Source of the DNA: Patescibacteria group bacterium
Lineage (GTDB): Bacteria > Patescibacteriota > Patescibacteriia > 2-12-FULL-60-25
Assembly (NCBI GenBank): GCA_018830865.1
Contig: JAHJRN010000011.1
Span: 1 to 50,637, forward strand
Direction: 5' to 3'
DNA: 50,637 nucleotides
Shown here: positions 40,648-48,875 of the stretch, in pieces
How positions within the stretch are numbered: position 1 is the stretch's first letter
Layout of the letters: the number at the start of each line of letters is the position of its first letter
The notes under the pieces: model-generated
Told to the model about the DNA's origin: nothing
Databases searched by the model: none
The model's input: only the letters and a program-made list of their open reading frames with translations
Program-made: the position numbers and the translations under genes

Positions 40648-41213
40648 GCGCGACGTGAGAGCTCGTAGCGGATCTCCTCGAGCTTGCGGAGGGCATTCTT
40701 GGACTGGTCGAATTTCGAGCGGAGGTTCCCGGTGAGGTCCATGGCGAGCAAGACGCCGACGACCTTTCTGCCTGCGACATAGAGCGACTCGACCGCTTTT
40801 CGGTCGCCAGCCGTCGCTTTCAGGACCGCGAGACGCGCGAACTCGCCCACGACATCCGACAGGCCTCCGATGACGGATTCGGGGTCGGTGACCGACAGAT
40901 CCGCGTCTTCGAGTGTCCCGTGCGTGACGAACCGATGGAACAACAGCGCTTCGCAATGCTCTTCAAGCGCTGCAAGCCACGGTCCATCCGATGCGAGCGC
41001 CGGATCCTTGCGGACGAGCGAGGCCCCGGTCTTGTAGGCTTTCGCTGCGGTCGCGAGTTCCTTCTCCGCCGTCCGGACGTCATCCCGCTGGAGCGCGAAG
41101 ATAGAACGCTTCGCCGAGGAAATCAGCGTCGCAGCATGCTCATGGATGCTCCGACGCTCTTGCGCACGCGTCCGTTGCCGCGCGATGGTTCGTTTGAAGG
41201 TGATGCGTGTCAT
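40644..41213 (-). CDS. Translin/TRAX family protein
   Basis: A 189-aa all-helical protein. The C-terminal half ESVIGGLSDVVGEFARLAV ... LRSKFDQSKNALRKLEEIRYELSRR matches the translin pattern (GxxxxxxELxRLxV ... LRxxxDxxKxxLxKxEExxYxLSxR). E85-x-x-E88-A (ALEEHCEALLFHRFV) corresponds to the paired catalytic glutamates of TRAX, but I do not find its third acidic residue. Translins bind single-stranded nucleic acid, and TRAX/translin complexes cut RNA. It overlaps genes on both sides by 4 bases (GT4 upstream on this strand overlaps its start), so it is embedded in a glycan-synthesis operon. Start: MTRITFKRT at 41213. Confidence 0.72.
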   Translation of the reverse strand: MTRITFKRTIARQRTRAQERRSIHEHAATLISSAKRSIFALQRDDVRTAEKELATAAKAYKTGASLVRKDPALASDGPWLAALEEHCEALLFHRFVTHGTLEDADLSVTDPESVIGGLSDVVGEFARLAVLKATAGDRKAVESLYVAGRKVVGVLLAMDLTGNLRSKFDQSKNALRKLEEIRYELSRRA

Positions 41214-42343
41214 AGGTCTGTAGGATGCAAGGTTTCTTCGTAGGTCTGCACGATGCGGTCCGTGATGCGCTCCCACGAGTAGAGTCTTCGGATGACGTCG
41301 CGCGCGCGTTCGCCGCGGATACGGACGAGGATCGGATCGGACAGGAGCCACTCGAGCACGCGGGAGAGTTCGCGGGTATTGCCGACGGGATATGCGACGC
41401 CCGAGTGGTCGACAAGCTCGCGGTTCGAGGCGATGTCGCTCATCACGACGAGTCGGCCGTGCGACATGGCTTCTAGGATGGTGACGGACAGCCCCTCCGA
41501 ACGCGACGGGTGGATGAGCGCATAGCAATGCGCGAGGAGCTGCTCGAGCTCTTCGCCGGATCGCCGTCCCATCAGTACGATGCGCGGATCCGGTGCGGTC
41601 AGGCGCTTGAGCTTAGCTTCGTACGTGACCGTGTCGTAGGTCGCATCGCCGACGATGAGGAGCTTCTTGTCCGTCGCGAGCGGAAGGAACGCCGTGATGG
41701 CGTCTTCGTGTGCCTTCACCGGCACGAGGCGCCCGAGCGTCATGAGATAGCCGTTCGGTTCGAGCCCGAGCCGCTTGAGGTGCGACGTCCCGATGGAGCG
41801 CCTCGGTATCTCGACGCCGTTCGGAGCATGCACGACGCGTCGACCGAACATCGCTTCGCAGAACAGCTGGAGGTCATGGGAAACGGCGATGGTCCGGTGC
41901 GGGAAGCGGCACGCGGCGTATTCGCCGAACGCGAGCGCGACCCGGGCGAACCATGACCATTTCTCGTGGAATTGGTCACGCGCATGGATGGTGCAGATGA
42001 CTTTTGCGCGCGGCTTGAGCACGCGCGGAATCCACGCAAGGATGGACGGTCCGACGCCGTGGTAATGGATGATGTCGACGTGTTGGAACAGGATGTGGAC
42101 GGTCGAGAGGAACACGTGGACGATGGCCTCGAGGTTCTTGGTCCGGATGGTCGGCAACGTGATGAGGCGAATGCGGTTCCATGTCTTCCGTCGTTTAGGG
42201 TTCGAATACGGTCGGACGTACACGGACACGTGGTGGCCGCGGGATTCCAAGTGTGTCGCGAGGCGTTCCACATGAACCTCAATACCGCCCCCGAACGCCT
42301 GTGAGGCCGGAATCCCTTTCGCTCCGAGCATCGCGATACGCAT
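41210..42343 (-). CDS. Family 4 glycosyltransferase (GT-B)
   Basis: A 377-aa GT-B enzyme. The N-terminal domain has GAKGIPASQAFGGGIEVHVERLATHL (donor/acceptor loop, residues 8-33). The C-terminal domain has GYLMTLGRLVPVKAHEDAI and the E-x7-E motif in SEGLSVTILEAM. Likely transfers a sugar in surface polysaccharide or glycolipid synthesis. First gene of the GT4-translin-GT2-murD set. Confidence 0.92.
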   Translation of the reverse strand: MRIAMLGAKGIPASQAFGGGIEVHVERLATHLESRGHHVSVYVRPYSNPKRRKTWNRIRLITLPTIRTKNLEAIVHVFLSTVHILFQHVDIIHYHGVGPSILAWIPRVLKPRAKVICTIHARDQFHEKWSWFARVALAFGEYAACRFPHRTIAVSHDLQLFCEAMFGRRVVHAPNGVEIPRRSIGTSHLKRLGLEPNGYLMTLGRLVPVKAHEDAITAFLPLATDKKLLIVGDATYDTVTYEAKLKRLTAPDPRIVLMGRRSGEELEQLLAHCYALIHPSRSEGLSVTILEAMSHGRLVVMSDIASNRELVDHSGVAYPVGNTRELSRVLEWLLSDPILVRIRGERARDVIRRLYSWERITDRIVQTYEETLHPTDL

Positions 42344-42432
42344 CTCCCTTGATGTTTTGTAGAAAATCAGCTAATATCTTACCGCAAAAGAGGAATGTCC
42401 TCAAACATCTCTCCCCGCAATCTCTGCACCCC

Positions 42433-42528
42433 CTGTCATCCCGAGCGAGTCCGCGAGCCGAGGGAACCCTTCAGACTCATGAAGGGATTCCTCCGCTCCC
42501 TCGTCGGACTCGGTCGGTCGGAATGACA
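42433..42528. repeat. Palindromic intergenic repeat, family B
   Basis: CTGTCATCCCGAGCGAGTCC at one end, GGTCGGAATGACA at the other, with inner inverted strings (GAGGGAACCCTTCA / TGAAGGGATTCCTCC). It fills the gap between the GT4 gene and tRNA-Lys. Confidence 0.75.
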
Positions 42529-42536
42529 CAATGCTT

Positions 42537-42612
42537 GACCCGGTAGCTCAGTTGGTAGAGCAGTGGCCTTTTAAGCCAACGGTCGTGGGTTCAATCCCCA
42601 CCCGGGTCACCA
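42537..42612 (+). tRNA. tRNA-Lys (anticodon TTT)
   Basis: Acceptor GACCCGG/CCGGGTC, D arm GCTCAGTTGGTAGAGC, anticodon arm TGGCC-TTTTAAG-type loop with TTT at the anticodon, T arm GTGGGTTCAATCCCCAC. CCA is encoded (42610-42612). A terminator follows 7 bases later. Confidence 0.97.
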
Positions 42613-42619
42613 ACGCAAA

Positions 42620-42643
42620 ACGCCCCATACACGGGGCGTCTTT
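42620..42643. terminator. Bidirectional terminator between tRNA-Lys and murG
   Basis: ACGCCCC / GGGGCGT stem, loop of 6. Plus strand is followed by CTTTCG; minus strand (end of murG unit) by TTTTGCG. Confidence 0.8.
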
Positions 42644-42692
42644 CGTTGAGTGGTCCGTTCCCTATGCAATGTGGCAGAAAGGAAGACCCGCC

Positions 42693-43757
42693 TTATCCCA
42701 TGTCCAGCAACTTGAGCCAGCGTTCTGCCAGCGCGCTGCCGTCGTCCGTTGGGAATCCTTCATGGAGGCGTTTGCCGCAACGGTGGCGGCACTGGTCGTC
42801 ATGCAGGCCTTCCACGATGGCGTTCAGGAGATGCTCGGGAAAATCCGTCGAATCCTGTCGGACGGTCTCGACCACGATCTTGCTGACGTTCTTCTCCTGG
42901 TGGCTCCCGGGGATGGGCACGAAGATGGCGGGCTTCGAGAGCGCGGCCAGCTCGGAGATGCTGCCGATGCCTGCGCGCGAGATGACGAGGTCCGCGGCTG
43001 CGTACGCGTCGAGCATGGCTTTTTCGTCGAGGAACTCGATTTGGCGGTAGCCCTCGCTCTTGAGGTCGTTCCCCTTTTCTTTTCCGGTCATATGGATGAC
43101 CTGCGTCACGGACAAGAGCCGTGCGAGGATGGACCAGAGCGCTTCGTTCATGGCTTTCGCTCCGGTCCCTCCGCCAACGAAGAAGACGACCGGCCTTTTG
43201 GGATCGAGACCGAAGACCTTCACGGCAACGTCGCGGGATGGGACCGGGACGCCGTGGAACCGACAGGGGGTCGGGACGCGCGTACTCTTCACGCCGAAAA
43301 ACGGCTCCGTATCGTAGCGGAACGACGTCGTGACGGATGCACAGCGCGAAACCACGGCCCGATTGGAGAGTCCTGGTTCTGCATCCAGCTGATGGACCAC
43401 GCATGGGACATGGTTCCGTAGGGCGGCTTTGATGACCGGGACGCCCGTGAAGCCGCCGGCTGAAGCGATGAGCGATGGCTTCACCTTCGCGATGAGCTCA
43501 CGCGACGCTTGCTGCGCCTGGAGATACCTGAAGGGCCACGTGAACCAAGAGAGGCTCGGGTGGCGCGTCAGCTTGGCGACGGGGATGGGATGGAAATCCA
43601 CACCTTCGTTAAAGAGGACCGCGCGTTCAGGTCCTTCCGGCGTCCCGGCCCATGCGAACCACAACGTCGGCTGGCGGCGTTTCATCTCGCGCATGACCGC
43701 GATAAGGGGCGTGACTGGACCCATGGTCCCTCCGCCGACGAACAGGGCTGTAATCAT
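42693..43757 (-). CDS. murG: UDP-GlcNAc transferase MurG (lipid II synthesis)
   Basis: A 354-aa GT-B enzyme adding GlcNAc to lipid I. The general MurG layout is clear: FAWAGTPEGPERAVLFNEGVDFHPIPVAKLTRHPS, then SAGGFTGVPVIKAAL, then VVFFVGGGTGAKAMNEAL, and SRAGIGSISELAALSKPAIFVPIPGSHQEKN. The normal N-terminal G-G-T-G-G-H is here G-G-T-M-G-P, so the His usually credited with catalysis is absent. It follows ftsW in a mraY-ftsW-murG unit, which supports the call despite this. Confidence 0.9.
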   Translation of the reverse strand: MITALFVGGGTMGPVTPLIAVMREMKRRQPTLWFAWAGTPEGPERAVLFNEGVDFHPIPVAKLTRHPSLSWFTWPFRYLQAQQASRELIAKVKPSLIASAGGFTGVPVIKAALRNHVPCVVHQLDAEPGLSNRAVVSRCASVTTSFRYDTEPFFGVKSTRVPTPCRFHGVPVPSRDVAVKVFGLDPKRPVVFFVGGGTGAKAMNEALWSILARLLSVTQVIHMTGKEKGNDLKSEGYRQIEFLDEKAMLDAYAAADLVISRAGIGSISELAALSKPAIFVPIPGSHQEKNVSKIVVETVRQDSTDFPEHLLNAIVEGLHDDQCRHRCGKRLHEGFPTDDGSALAERWLKLLDMG

Positions 43758-43790
43758 ATGAGGAGAAGCGTATGAGGTCTAGCGTTGAGG

Positions 43791-44897
43791 TCAGAGTCGA
43801 GTGGTCTGTCGAGAGACGGAGGCGACGATGCCACAACCTGTCGCGAGGGCGATGAGCGCGGAACTGCCGTAACTGACGAACGGCAGCGTGACGCCCGTGA
43901 TGGGCATGAGGCCGATCATGGATGCGACGTTGAAGAAGGATTGCAGTGCGATCCATCCGGCGATACCTGTAACGAGATAGGTCCCGAATGCATCCGGCGC
44001 ATGGCGTGCGATGGTAAGGCACCTCCAGACCAGCGCCACGATGGCCGCCAGGAACGTGACGGCGACGATGAATCCCAGCTCTTCCGCGATGATGGCGAAG
44101 ACCGAATCCCCCGCCACCTCCGGCAGATAGAGATATTTTTGGCGAGAATGTCCGTAGCCGAGCCCGAACAGGCCGCCGGATCCGATGGCCAGGTACGCTT
44201 GGTTGATGTGGTACCCGATGCCGCTCGGGTCGAGTTCCGGATGCAGGAACGTCATGAAGCGTTGCGCGCGATACGGCGTGAGTCGGATGAGGAGCGCGAC
44301 GAGACCGACACCTGCGGCGCCGAGCCCCACGAACCAGATAAGGGGCGCCCCGGCGACGAAATACGCGAGAAGCGATGCGCCGGCGATGACCATGGTCGAG
44401 CCGGTGTTCGGCTGTTTGATGAGCAGGAGCATGACGACGCCCATGATTCCGAGGAACGGGAGCAGGCCGCGCTCGAGCGTCTTCACGTCGCGTTCATGTC
44501 GTCCGGCGAGCCACGCGGCGACGTAGACGAGGAACGTGACCTTCACGAATTCCGACGGTTGGAAGCTCAGGAACCAGATCTTCACCCAGCGCGAGGAGCC
44601 GCCGATATGCAGGCCGATGCCCGGGACGTAGACGAGGATGAGCAGGACGATCGTCGCGATGAGCGCCGGCATCGCGAGGCGCCGGAGGAGACGGTAATCG
44701 ATGAGCGACATGACCGCGAAGATCGCGATGCCGGGGAGGATGCCATTGATCAGTTGATGCTTGAAATACCAGAGGCTATCACCGTACTTCTGGTGCCCGA
44801 GCGGGCCGCTCGCGGACATAAGCACGACGATGCCGAAGAGCGTGAGCCCAGCGACGAGCCAGATAAGGATTTTGTCGGGGGGCCGGACGTTGCGCAT
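43791..44897 (-). CDS. ftsW: Lipid II polymerase FtsW (SEDS family)
   Basis: A 368-aa SEDS protein with ten hydrophobic segments. It polymerises lipid II at the division site. Conserved parts include GGSSRWVKIWFLSFQPSEFVKVTFLVYVAAWL, LLLIKQPNTGSTMVI, GYHINQAYLAIGSGGLFGLGYGHSRQKYLYLPEVAGDSVFAIIAEELGF, and GVTLPFVSYGSSALI. Genome context (between mraY and murG) favours FtsW over RodA. I use the ATG at 44897, 4 bases after the mraY stop; an upstream in-frame ATG would overlap mraY. Confidence 0.94.
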   Translation of the reverse strand: MRNVRPPDKILIWLVAGLTLFGIVVLMSASGPLGHQKYGDSLWYFKHQLINGILPGIAIFAVMSLIDYRLLRRLAMPALIATIVLLILVYVPGIGLHIGGSSRWVKIWFLSFQPSEFVKVTFLVYVAAWLAGRHERDVKTLERGLLPFLGIMGVVMLLLIKQPNTGSTMVIAGASLLAYFVAGAPLIWFVGLGAAGVGLVALLIRLTPYRAQRFMTFLHPELDPSGIGYHINQAYLAIGSGGLFGLGYGHSRQKYLYLPEVAGDSVFAIIAEELGFIVAVTFLAAIVALVWRCLTIARHAPDAFGTYLVTGIAGWIALQSFFNVASMIGLMPITGVTLPFVSYGSSALIALATGCGIVASVSRQTTRL

Positions 44898-44901
44898 GCG
44901 G

Positions 44902-45954
44902 TCACGTGCGGTCGATGAGCGCGATGGCGACGCCGATCCAGGCACAGACGAAGGACACCACCCAGAACCGCATCACGATTTTCGGTTCGCCCCATCCGAT
45001 GGCTTCGAGATGATGATGCAGCGGTGAGCTGCGGAAGATTTTTTTGCCGTTACGCAACTTCTTGGACGTGACCTGCATGAGCACGGACGCGGATTCGACG
45101 ACGAACGGCAGGCCGATGAGCGGCAGGAGCAGGGGTTGGTTCGTCAGCATGGCGACGATCCCGAGCACCGTCCCGAGCGCCATGGCGCCCGTATCCCCCA
45201 TGAAGAACGCGGCCGGTGTCACGTTATGCCAGACGAACGCGAGCAAAGCCCCGAAGATGGCGGCGCAGAACGCGGCGAGGTCTACCTTTCCTGTCGAGAA
45301 GGCGATGACGCCGTAAGCACCGAACGCCGCGAGGAGCGTTCCGCCCGCGAGGCCGTCGAGGCCGTCCGTCTCGTTCACGGAGAAGGACGTCGCGACGATG
45401 ACGAAGGCGAAAAACGGGATATACCAGAGGCCGAACGGGATGTCGCCCGCGAACGGGATATGCACGACGTCCCAATCGAGTTTCGTGAAGAACCAGACGG
45501 CGGCGACGAGGGCGATGAGCGTGTAGGAGAGGAGTCGGTGCCGCATGCGGAGTCCGCCGCCTGCCGGACCGATGCGTCGGATGTTGAAATAGTCGTCCAC
45601 GAGACCGACGAGCGCGGCCGCGACGAGCGCGCCCAGCGGTAGGAGCGTCTGTCCGCGCGAGAGGAAGTTCAGCTGGCATGCGGCATCGAGATGCAGCCAG
45701 TCGCATCCGCCCGCGAAAAAGAGGATGACTGCGCTGACCGTGACCCAGATGACGACGCCGCCCATGGTCGGGGTGCCGGCCTTGGCAGCGTGGAGTTTCG
45801 CCGCGATTGGCGCTGACGCCGCGTCGCGGATGGTCTTGCCCATCTTGTGGCGTTTCAGCCAGCGGATGAACCACGGGGTCCACACGAGGGCGATGCCGAA
45901 GCATAGTACGGCGATGACGAGGATTTTGAGGATGTCCGCGATGGCGGGGGTCAT
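44902..45954 (-). CDS. mraY: Phospho-N-acetylmuramoyl-pentapeptide transferase
   Basis: A 350-aa polytopic enzyme making lipid I. The Mg-binding D120-D121 is in LVDDYFNIRR. The nucleotide region FSVNETDGLDGLAGG is at 191-205, and FFMGDTGAMALG and the histidine motif SSPLHHHLEAIGW near 313-325 are all intact. Typical start. Upstream lies a small membrane protein gene 6 bases away. Confidence 0.97.
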   Translation of the reverse strand: MTPAIADILKILVIAVLCFGIALVWTPWFIRWLKRHKMGKTIRDAASAPIAAKLHAAKAGTPTMGGVVIWVTVSAVILFFAGGCDWLHLDAACQLNFLSRGQTLLPLGALVAAALVGLVDDYFNIRRIGPAGGGLRMRHRLLSYTLIALVAAVWFFTKLDWDVVHIPFAGDIPFGLWYIPFFAFVIVATSFSVNETDGLDGLAGGTLLAAFGAYGVIAFSTGKVDLAAFCAAIFGALLAFVWHNVTPAAFFMGDTGAMALGTVLGIVAMLTNQPLLLPLIGLPFVVESASVLMQVTSKKLRNGKKIFRSSPLHHHLEAIGWGEPKIVMRFWVVSFVCAWIGVAIALIDRT

Positions 45955-45960
45955 AATCGA

Positions 45961-46338
45961 TCAGGCGTTGACGAGGATGAGGAATACGGTCGCGGTGGCC
46001 CAGATGGCCATGGAGAGCGCGCCGATGGCCACGATGGTCCGGCTTGCGTGCGTGTCCTGACGATGAAAGCCGAGCGCGAGGAGGACGTCGAGGAGCAGCA
46101 TCCCGAGCGCGAATCCCGGGACCGTGAAGGCCCATGGCCAGGAGCGGACATCATCGATGCCGAGATAGACATTGAAATGAAGGACCGTCACGCCGGAACG
46201 CCAGGCATCCGGGAGGACGCGGACGAGGTACAGGACACTGATACCGACATACAGAACGACCGTTCCGACGGTCGTCCAGCGCACGAACGGATCCTGAATG
46301 GCCCGCTTCGCGGAAAATCGCCACTCCTCCCACCGCAT
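45961..46338 (-). CDS. Small polytopic membrane protein upstream of mraY
   Basis: A 125-aa protein with three hydrophobic segments (about 21-42, 66-86 and 100-122) and a short basic N-terminus (MRWEEWRFSAKRA). I prefer the ATG at 46338, since TACGAT (-10 like) ends 6 nt upstream; an ATG at 46356 would add six residues. I do not recognise the family. Its location 6 bases before mraY suggests an envelope role. Confidence 0.6.
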   Translation of the reverse strand: MRWEEWRFSAKRAIQDPFVRWTTVGTVVLYVGISVLYLVRVLPDAWRSGVTVLHFNVYLGIDDVRSWPWAFTVPGFALGMLLLDVLLALGFHRQDTHASRTIVAIGALSMAIWATATVFLILVNA

Positions 46339-46381
46339 GGATGTATCGTAGGGCATCCGCGGCTTCGAGGAAAGGGGCGCG

Positions 46382-46636
46382 TCAGGCCGGTCTGTTGATG
46401 ACCTTCGTGATCGATGGGACGCGTTCGCGTATCGTCTCCTCGATGAGGCCGGAGACGGTCAGGTCCGCCATGGGGCATCCGGCGCACGCTCCGTGTAGGC
46501 GCACGGTTACGACCCCGGTCGACATGTCGATATCAAGCAGTTCGACGTCCCCTCCATGGAGCGCAAGCGCACCGCGAATCTCGAGCAATGCGGCCTCCAC
46601 GTCGGCCTTTAGGGATGTCGCGTCTGGTATGTCCAT
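46382..46636 (-). CDS. NifU C-terminal-type iron-sulfur scaffold domain protein
   Basis: An 84-aa protein consisting only of the NifU/NFU domain: [21 protein letters not shown], then [18 protein letters not shown] with C51-x2-C54, then [12 protein letters not shown]. Such proteins carry a bridging [4Fe-4S] cluster between two monomers and hand it to apoproteins. No other suf/isc gene is in the window. Divergent from rpmA. Confidence 0.92.
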   Translation of the reverse strand: MDIPDATSLKADVEAALLEIRGALALHGGDVELLDIDMSTGVVTVRLHGACAGCPMADLTVSGLIEETIRERVPSITKVINRPA

Positions 46637-46666
46637 ACGTCGCTAAACTACGCTTCTGCGCTCGCC

Positions 46667-46695
46667 TTGACAAGAAGCCCATGTTTCCGTATGAT
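46667..46695 (+). promoter_or_regulatory. rpmA promoter
   Basis: -35 TTGACA (46667-46672, perfect), 17-bp spacer, -10 TATGAT (46690-46695). The start near 46702 leaves an 18-nt leader without a Shine-Dalgarno and with a single G. Confidence 0.8.
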
Positions 46696-46719
46696 TCCGC
46701 CACTCGATATTCATCATCT

Positions 46720-47025
46720 ATGGCACATAAGAAAGCGGGAGGCTCCACAAGTTACGGTCGCGATTCCCACGGTCAACGTCTGGGCGTGAAGAAGTACGCA
46801 GGCTCGTTCGCGAGGACTGGCAGCATCATCGTGCGTCAGCGCGGGTCCAAGATCCGACCCGGCACGAACGTCAAGATGGGCTCCGACGATACGCTTTTCT
46901 CGGTCGCGGACGGCATCGTCTCGTTCTCCGAGCGGACAGTCCGTCGCTACACGGGCGCGTTCAAGACCGTGAAGTTCGCCAACGTGACCCCGCTTCCCGC
47001 CAAGACGAAAGAGGTCAAGGCATAA
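46720..47025 (+). CDS. rpmA: 50S ribosomal protein L27
   Basis: A 101-aa L27. [28 protein letters not shown] begins with the canonical N-terminus that reaches the peptidyl-transferase centre, without the Firmicutes-type leader that must be cleaved. [36 protein letters not shown] is the family core; the C-terminal 20 residues are an extension. Free-standing, with its own promoter and terminator; rplU (L21) is not adjacent. Confidence 0.97.
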   Translation: MAHKKAGGSTSYGRDSHGQRLGVKKYAGSFARTGSIIVRQRGSKIRPGTNVKMGSDDTLFSVADGIVSFSERTVRRYTGAFKTVKFANVTPLPAKTKEVKA

Positions 47026-47036
47026 ACATCAAAAAC

Positions 47037-47059
47037 CCCCGCCCATCGGCGGGGATTTT
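47037..47059 (+). terminator. Rho-independent terminator of rpmA
   Basis: CCCCGCC-catc-GGCGGGG stem followed by ATTTTG, 11 bases after the stop. Confidence 0.85.
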
Positions 47060-47061
47060 GT

Positions 47062-47170
47062 CTGTCGTTGCGAGAAGCGAGTACGCGAGCGACGCGGCAA
47101 CCTTACCGAAATCCTTCGGTCGAAGAATCAATGTAAGATTGCTTCGTCGTCGAACTCCTCGCAACGACGG
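47062..47170. repeat. Palindromic intergenic repeat, family A copy 2
   Basis: Nearly identical to the 9653-9762 element through most of its length (CTGTCGTTGCGAGAAGCGA start, GCGACGCGGCAACCTTACC, GTAAGATTGCTTCGTC, CTCGCAACGACGG end). It sits directly after the rpmA terminator. Confidence 0.85.
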
Positions 47171-47197
47171 ATTGTTATGACATCGTCGGGGAGTGAC

Positions 47198-48859
47198 TTA
47201 TCGTCTCCCCCGTTTCACCGCGGCCTTCATGAAGCCGAGGAACAGTGGATGCGGATGGAACGGGCGCGTGAGGAATTCGGGATGGAATTGCGAGGCGACG
47301 AAGAACGGATGTTTTTGGATTTCGACGATTTCGGCGAGTTTTCCATCCGGCGAGACCCCCGAGACGACGAGACCTGCCTTCTCGAGCTCCTCTCGGAAGA
47401 TCGGATTCGCCTCGTAGCGGTGGCGGTGCCGTTCGCTGATGGTTACGCGGCCGTAGAGCCGGTGCGCCAAGCTCCCTTTCTTAAGCACGCACGGATACGA
47501 CCCGAGCCGCATGGTGCCTCCGTAGTCCTTGTCCTTCATCTTTCCTTCCTGCTCGTCCATGAGATGGATGACCGGGTGTTTGGTCTTCGGGGCGATTTCG
47601 GTCGTGTTCGCATCCTTCCAGCCGAGCAGGTTCCTCGCCGCTTCGACGGTCGCGAGCTGCATGCCGTAGCAGAGGCCGAGATACGGGATGCTCTTCTCGC
47701 GGACATACTTGATGGCCGCGAGCTTGCCTTCGATGCCACGTGTGCCGAATCCTCCCGGGATGATGACCCCGTCGAGTGACCGGAGCGTCTTGGCGAGCGT
47801 CGCAGGCCTCGATTCGAAGTCTTCGCTGTTCAGCCAAACGATCTCGGGCTTGCGACCGACGAACCATGCCGCGTGTTTGATGGCCTCCAACACGGAGAGA
47901 TATGAATCCGTCAGCACGAAATCCCCGGTGCTGAAGTACTTGCCGACTACGCCGATGCGTACGAGCTTCCGGCTCTTTCCGATGCGGGTGAGCAGGTCCT
48001 TCCATGGCTTCATCCGAGGGGGACGGGTCCGCAGGCCAAGCTTCATCACGATGCGTTCGTCGACATGTTCCTTGCGGAAGAACGCCGGGACTTCATAGAT
48101 GGACCCCACGTCCGGGGCGGCAATGACGTCTTCGGTCGCGACGTTGCAGTTGACGCTCAATTTGCGTTTGCGCGGCGCGTCGATGGTGTGCGTCGAGCGA
48201 CAGATGATCATGTTCGGCTGAAGGCCGACGCCGTTCAAGGTCCGCACGGCGTACTGCGTTGGTTTGGTCTTCATCTCGCCGATGCTGTTGGGTACGGGTA
48301 GGTAGCTCACAAGCACGACGAGTACGTCCTTGGGCGCTTCGAGGTGCATCATGCGGCACGCCTCGAGGAACATGATATTCTGATATTCGCCGACGGTTCC
48401 GCCGACCTCCACCAGCGTCACGTCCGCGTCCGCGAGGTCCGCCGCGGCCCGGATGCGTCCGATGATCTCGAGCGGGATGTGCGGGACCGCCTCCACCGTC
48501 TTGCCGCCGTACCCGAGCGACCGCTCGCGCATGATGACCGAAAGGTAGACGCTTCCGGATGTCATGCAACTCAAGTGGCCGAGGTCCTCGTCGAGGAACC
48601 TTTCGTAGTTCCCGAGATCCTGATCGGTCTCGAGTCCGTCGGTCGTCACGAAGACCTCCCCGTGTTCGATGGGGTTCATGGTCCCCGGATCCACGTTCAG
48701 GTACGGGTCGACCTTGATGGCCGTGACCTTGAGGCCTCGCGCCTTGAGGAGCGCCCCGATGGACGCCGTGGCGACACCTTTTCCGACCCCGCTCATGACC
48801 CCTCCGGTCACAAATATGAAACTCCTACGCTTTCGAGCGCGGTGTCGTCGTGTCCCCAT
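47198..48859 (-). CDS. pyrG: CTP synthase
   Basis: A 553-aa enzyme converting UTP to CTP with glutamine. The synthetase domain has FIFVTGGVMSGVGKGVATASIGALLKARG, IKVDPYLNVDPGTMNP and HGEVFVTTDGLETDQDLGNYERF. The glutamine amidotransferase domain has the catalytic Cys in PYLGLCYGMQLA and the His/Glu pair in SQFHPEF. The N-terminus has about ten extra basic residues (MGTRRHRARKRRS). The start is set by the extended -10 box TGC-TATAAT ending 10 nt upstream. Confidence 0.97.
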   Translation of the reverse strand: MGTRRHRARKRRSFIFVTGGVMSGVGKGVATASIGALLKARGLKVTAIKVDPYLNVDPGTMNPIEHGEVFVTTDGLETDQDLGNYERFLDEDLGHLSCMTSGSVYLSVIMRERSLGYGGKTVEAVPHIPLEIIGRIRAAADLADADVTLVEVGGTVGEYQNIMFLEACRMMHLEAPKDVLVVLVSYLPVPNSIGEMKTKPTQYAVRTLNGVGLQPNMIICRSTHTIDAPRKRKLSVNCNVATEDVIAAPDVGSIYEVPAFFRKEHVDERIVMKLGLRTRPPRMKPWKDLLTRIGKSRKLVRIGVVGKYFSTGDFVLTDSYLSVLEAIKHAAWFVGRKPEIVWLNSEDFESRPATLAKTLRSLDGVIIPGGFGTRGIEGKLAAIKYVREKSIPYLGLCYGMQLATVEAARNLLGWKDANTTEIAPKTKHPVIHLMDEQEGKMKDKDYGGTMRLGSYPCVLKKGSLAHRLYGRVTISERHRHRYEANPIFREELEKAGLVVSGVSPDGKLAEIVEIQKHPFFVASQFHPEFLTRPFHPHPLFLGFMKAAVKRGRR

Positions 48860-48869
48860 ATGGGATTTA

Positions 48870-48875
48870 ATTATA
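48870..48875 (-). promoter_or_regulatory. Extended -10 box of pyrG overlapping the NUDIX stop codon
   Basis: Minus-strand TGC-TATAAT, consensus; its TAA (48871-48873) is the stop codon of the upstream NUDIX gene. It ends 10 nt before the pyrG ATG. Confidence 0.6.
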
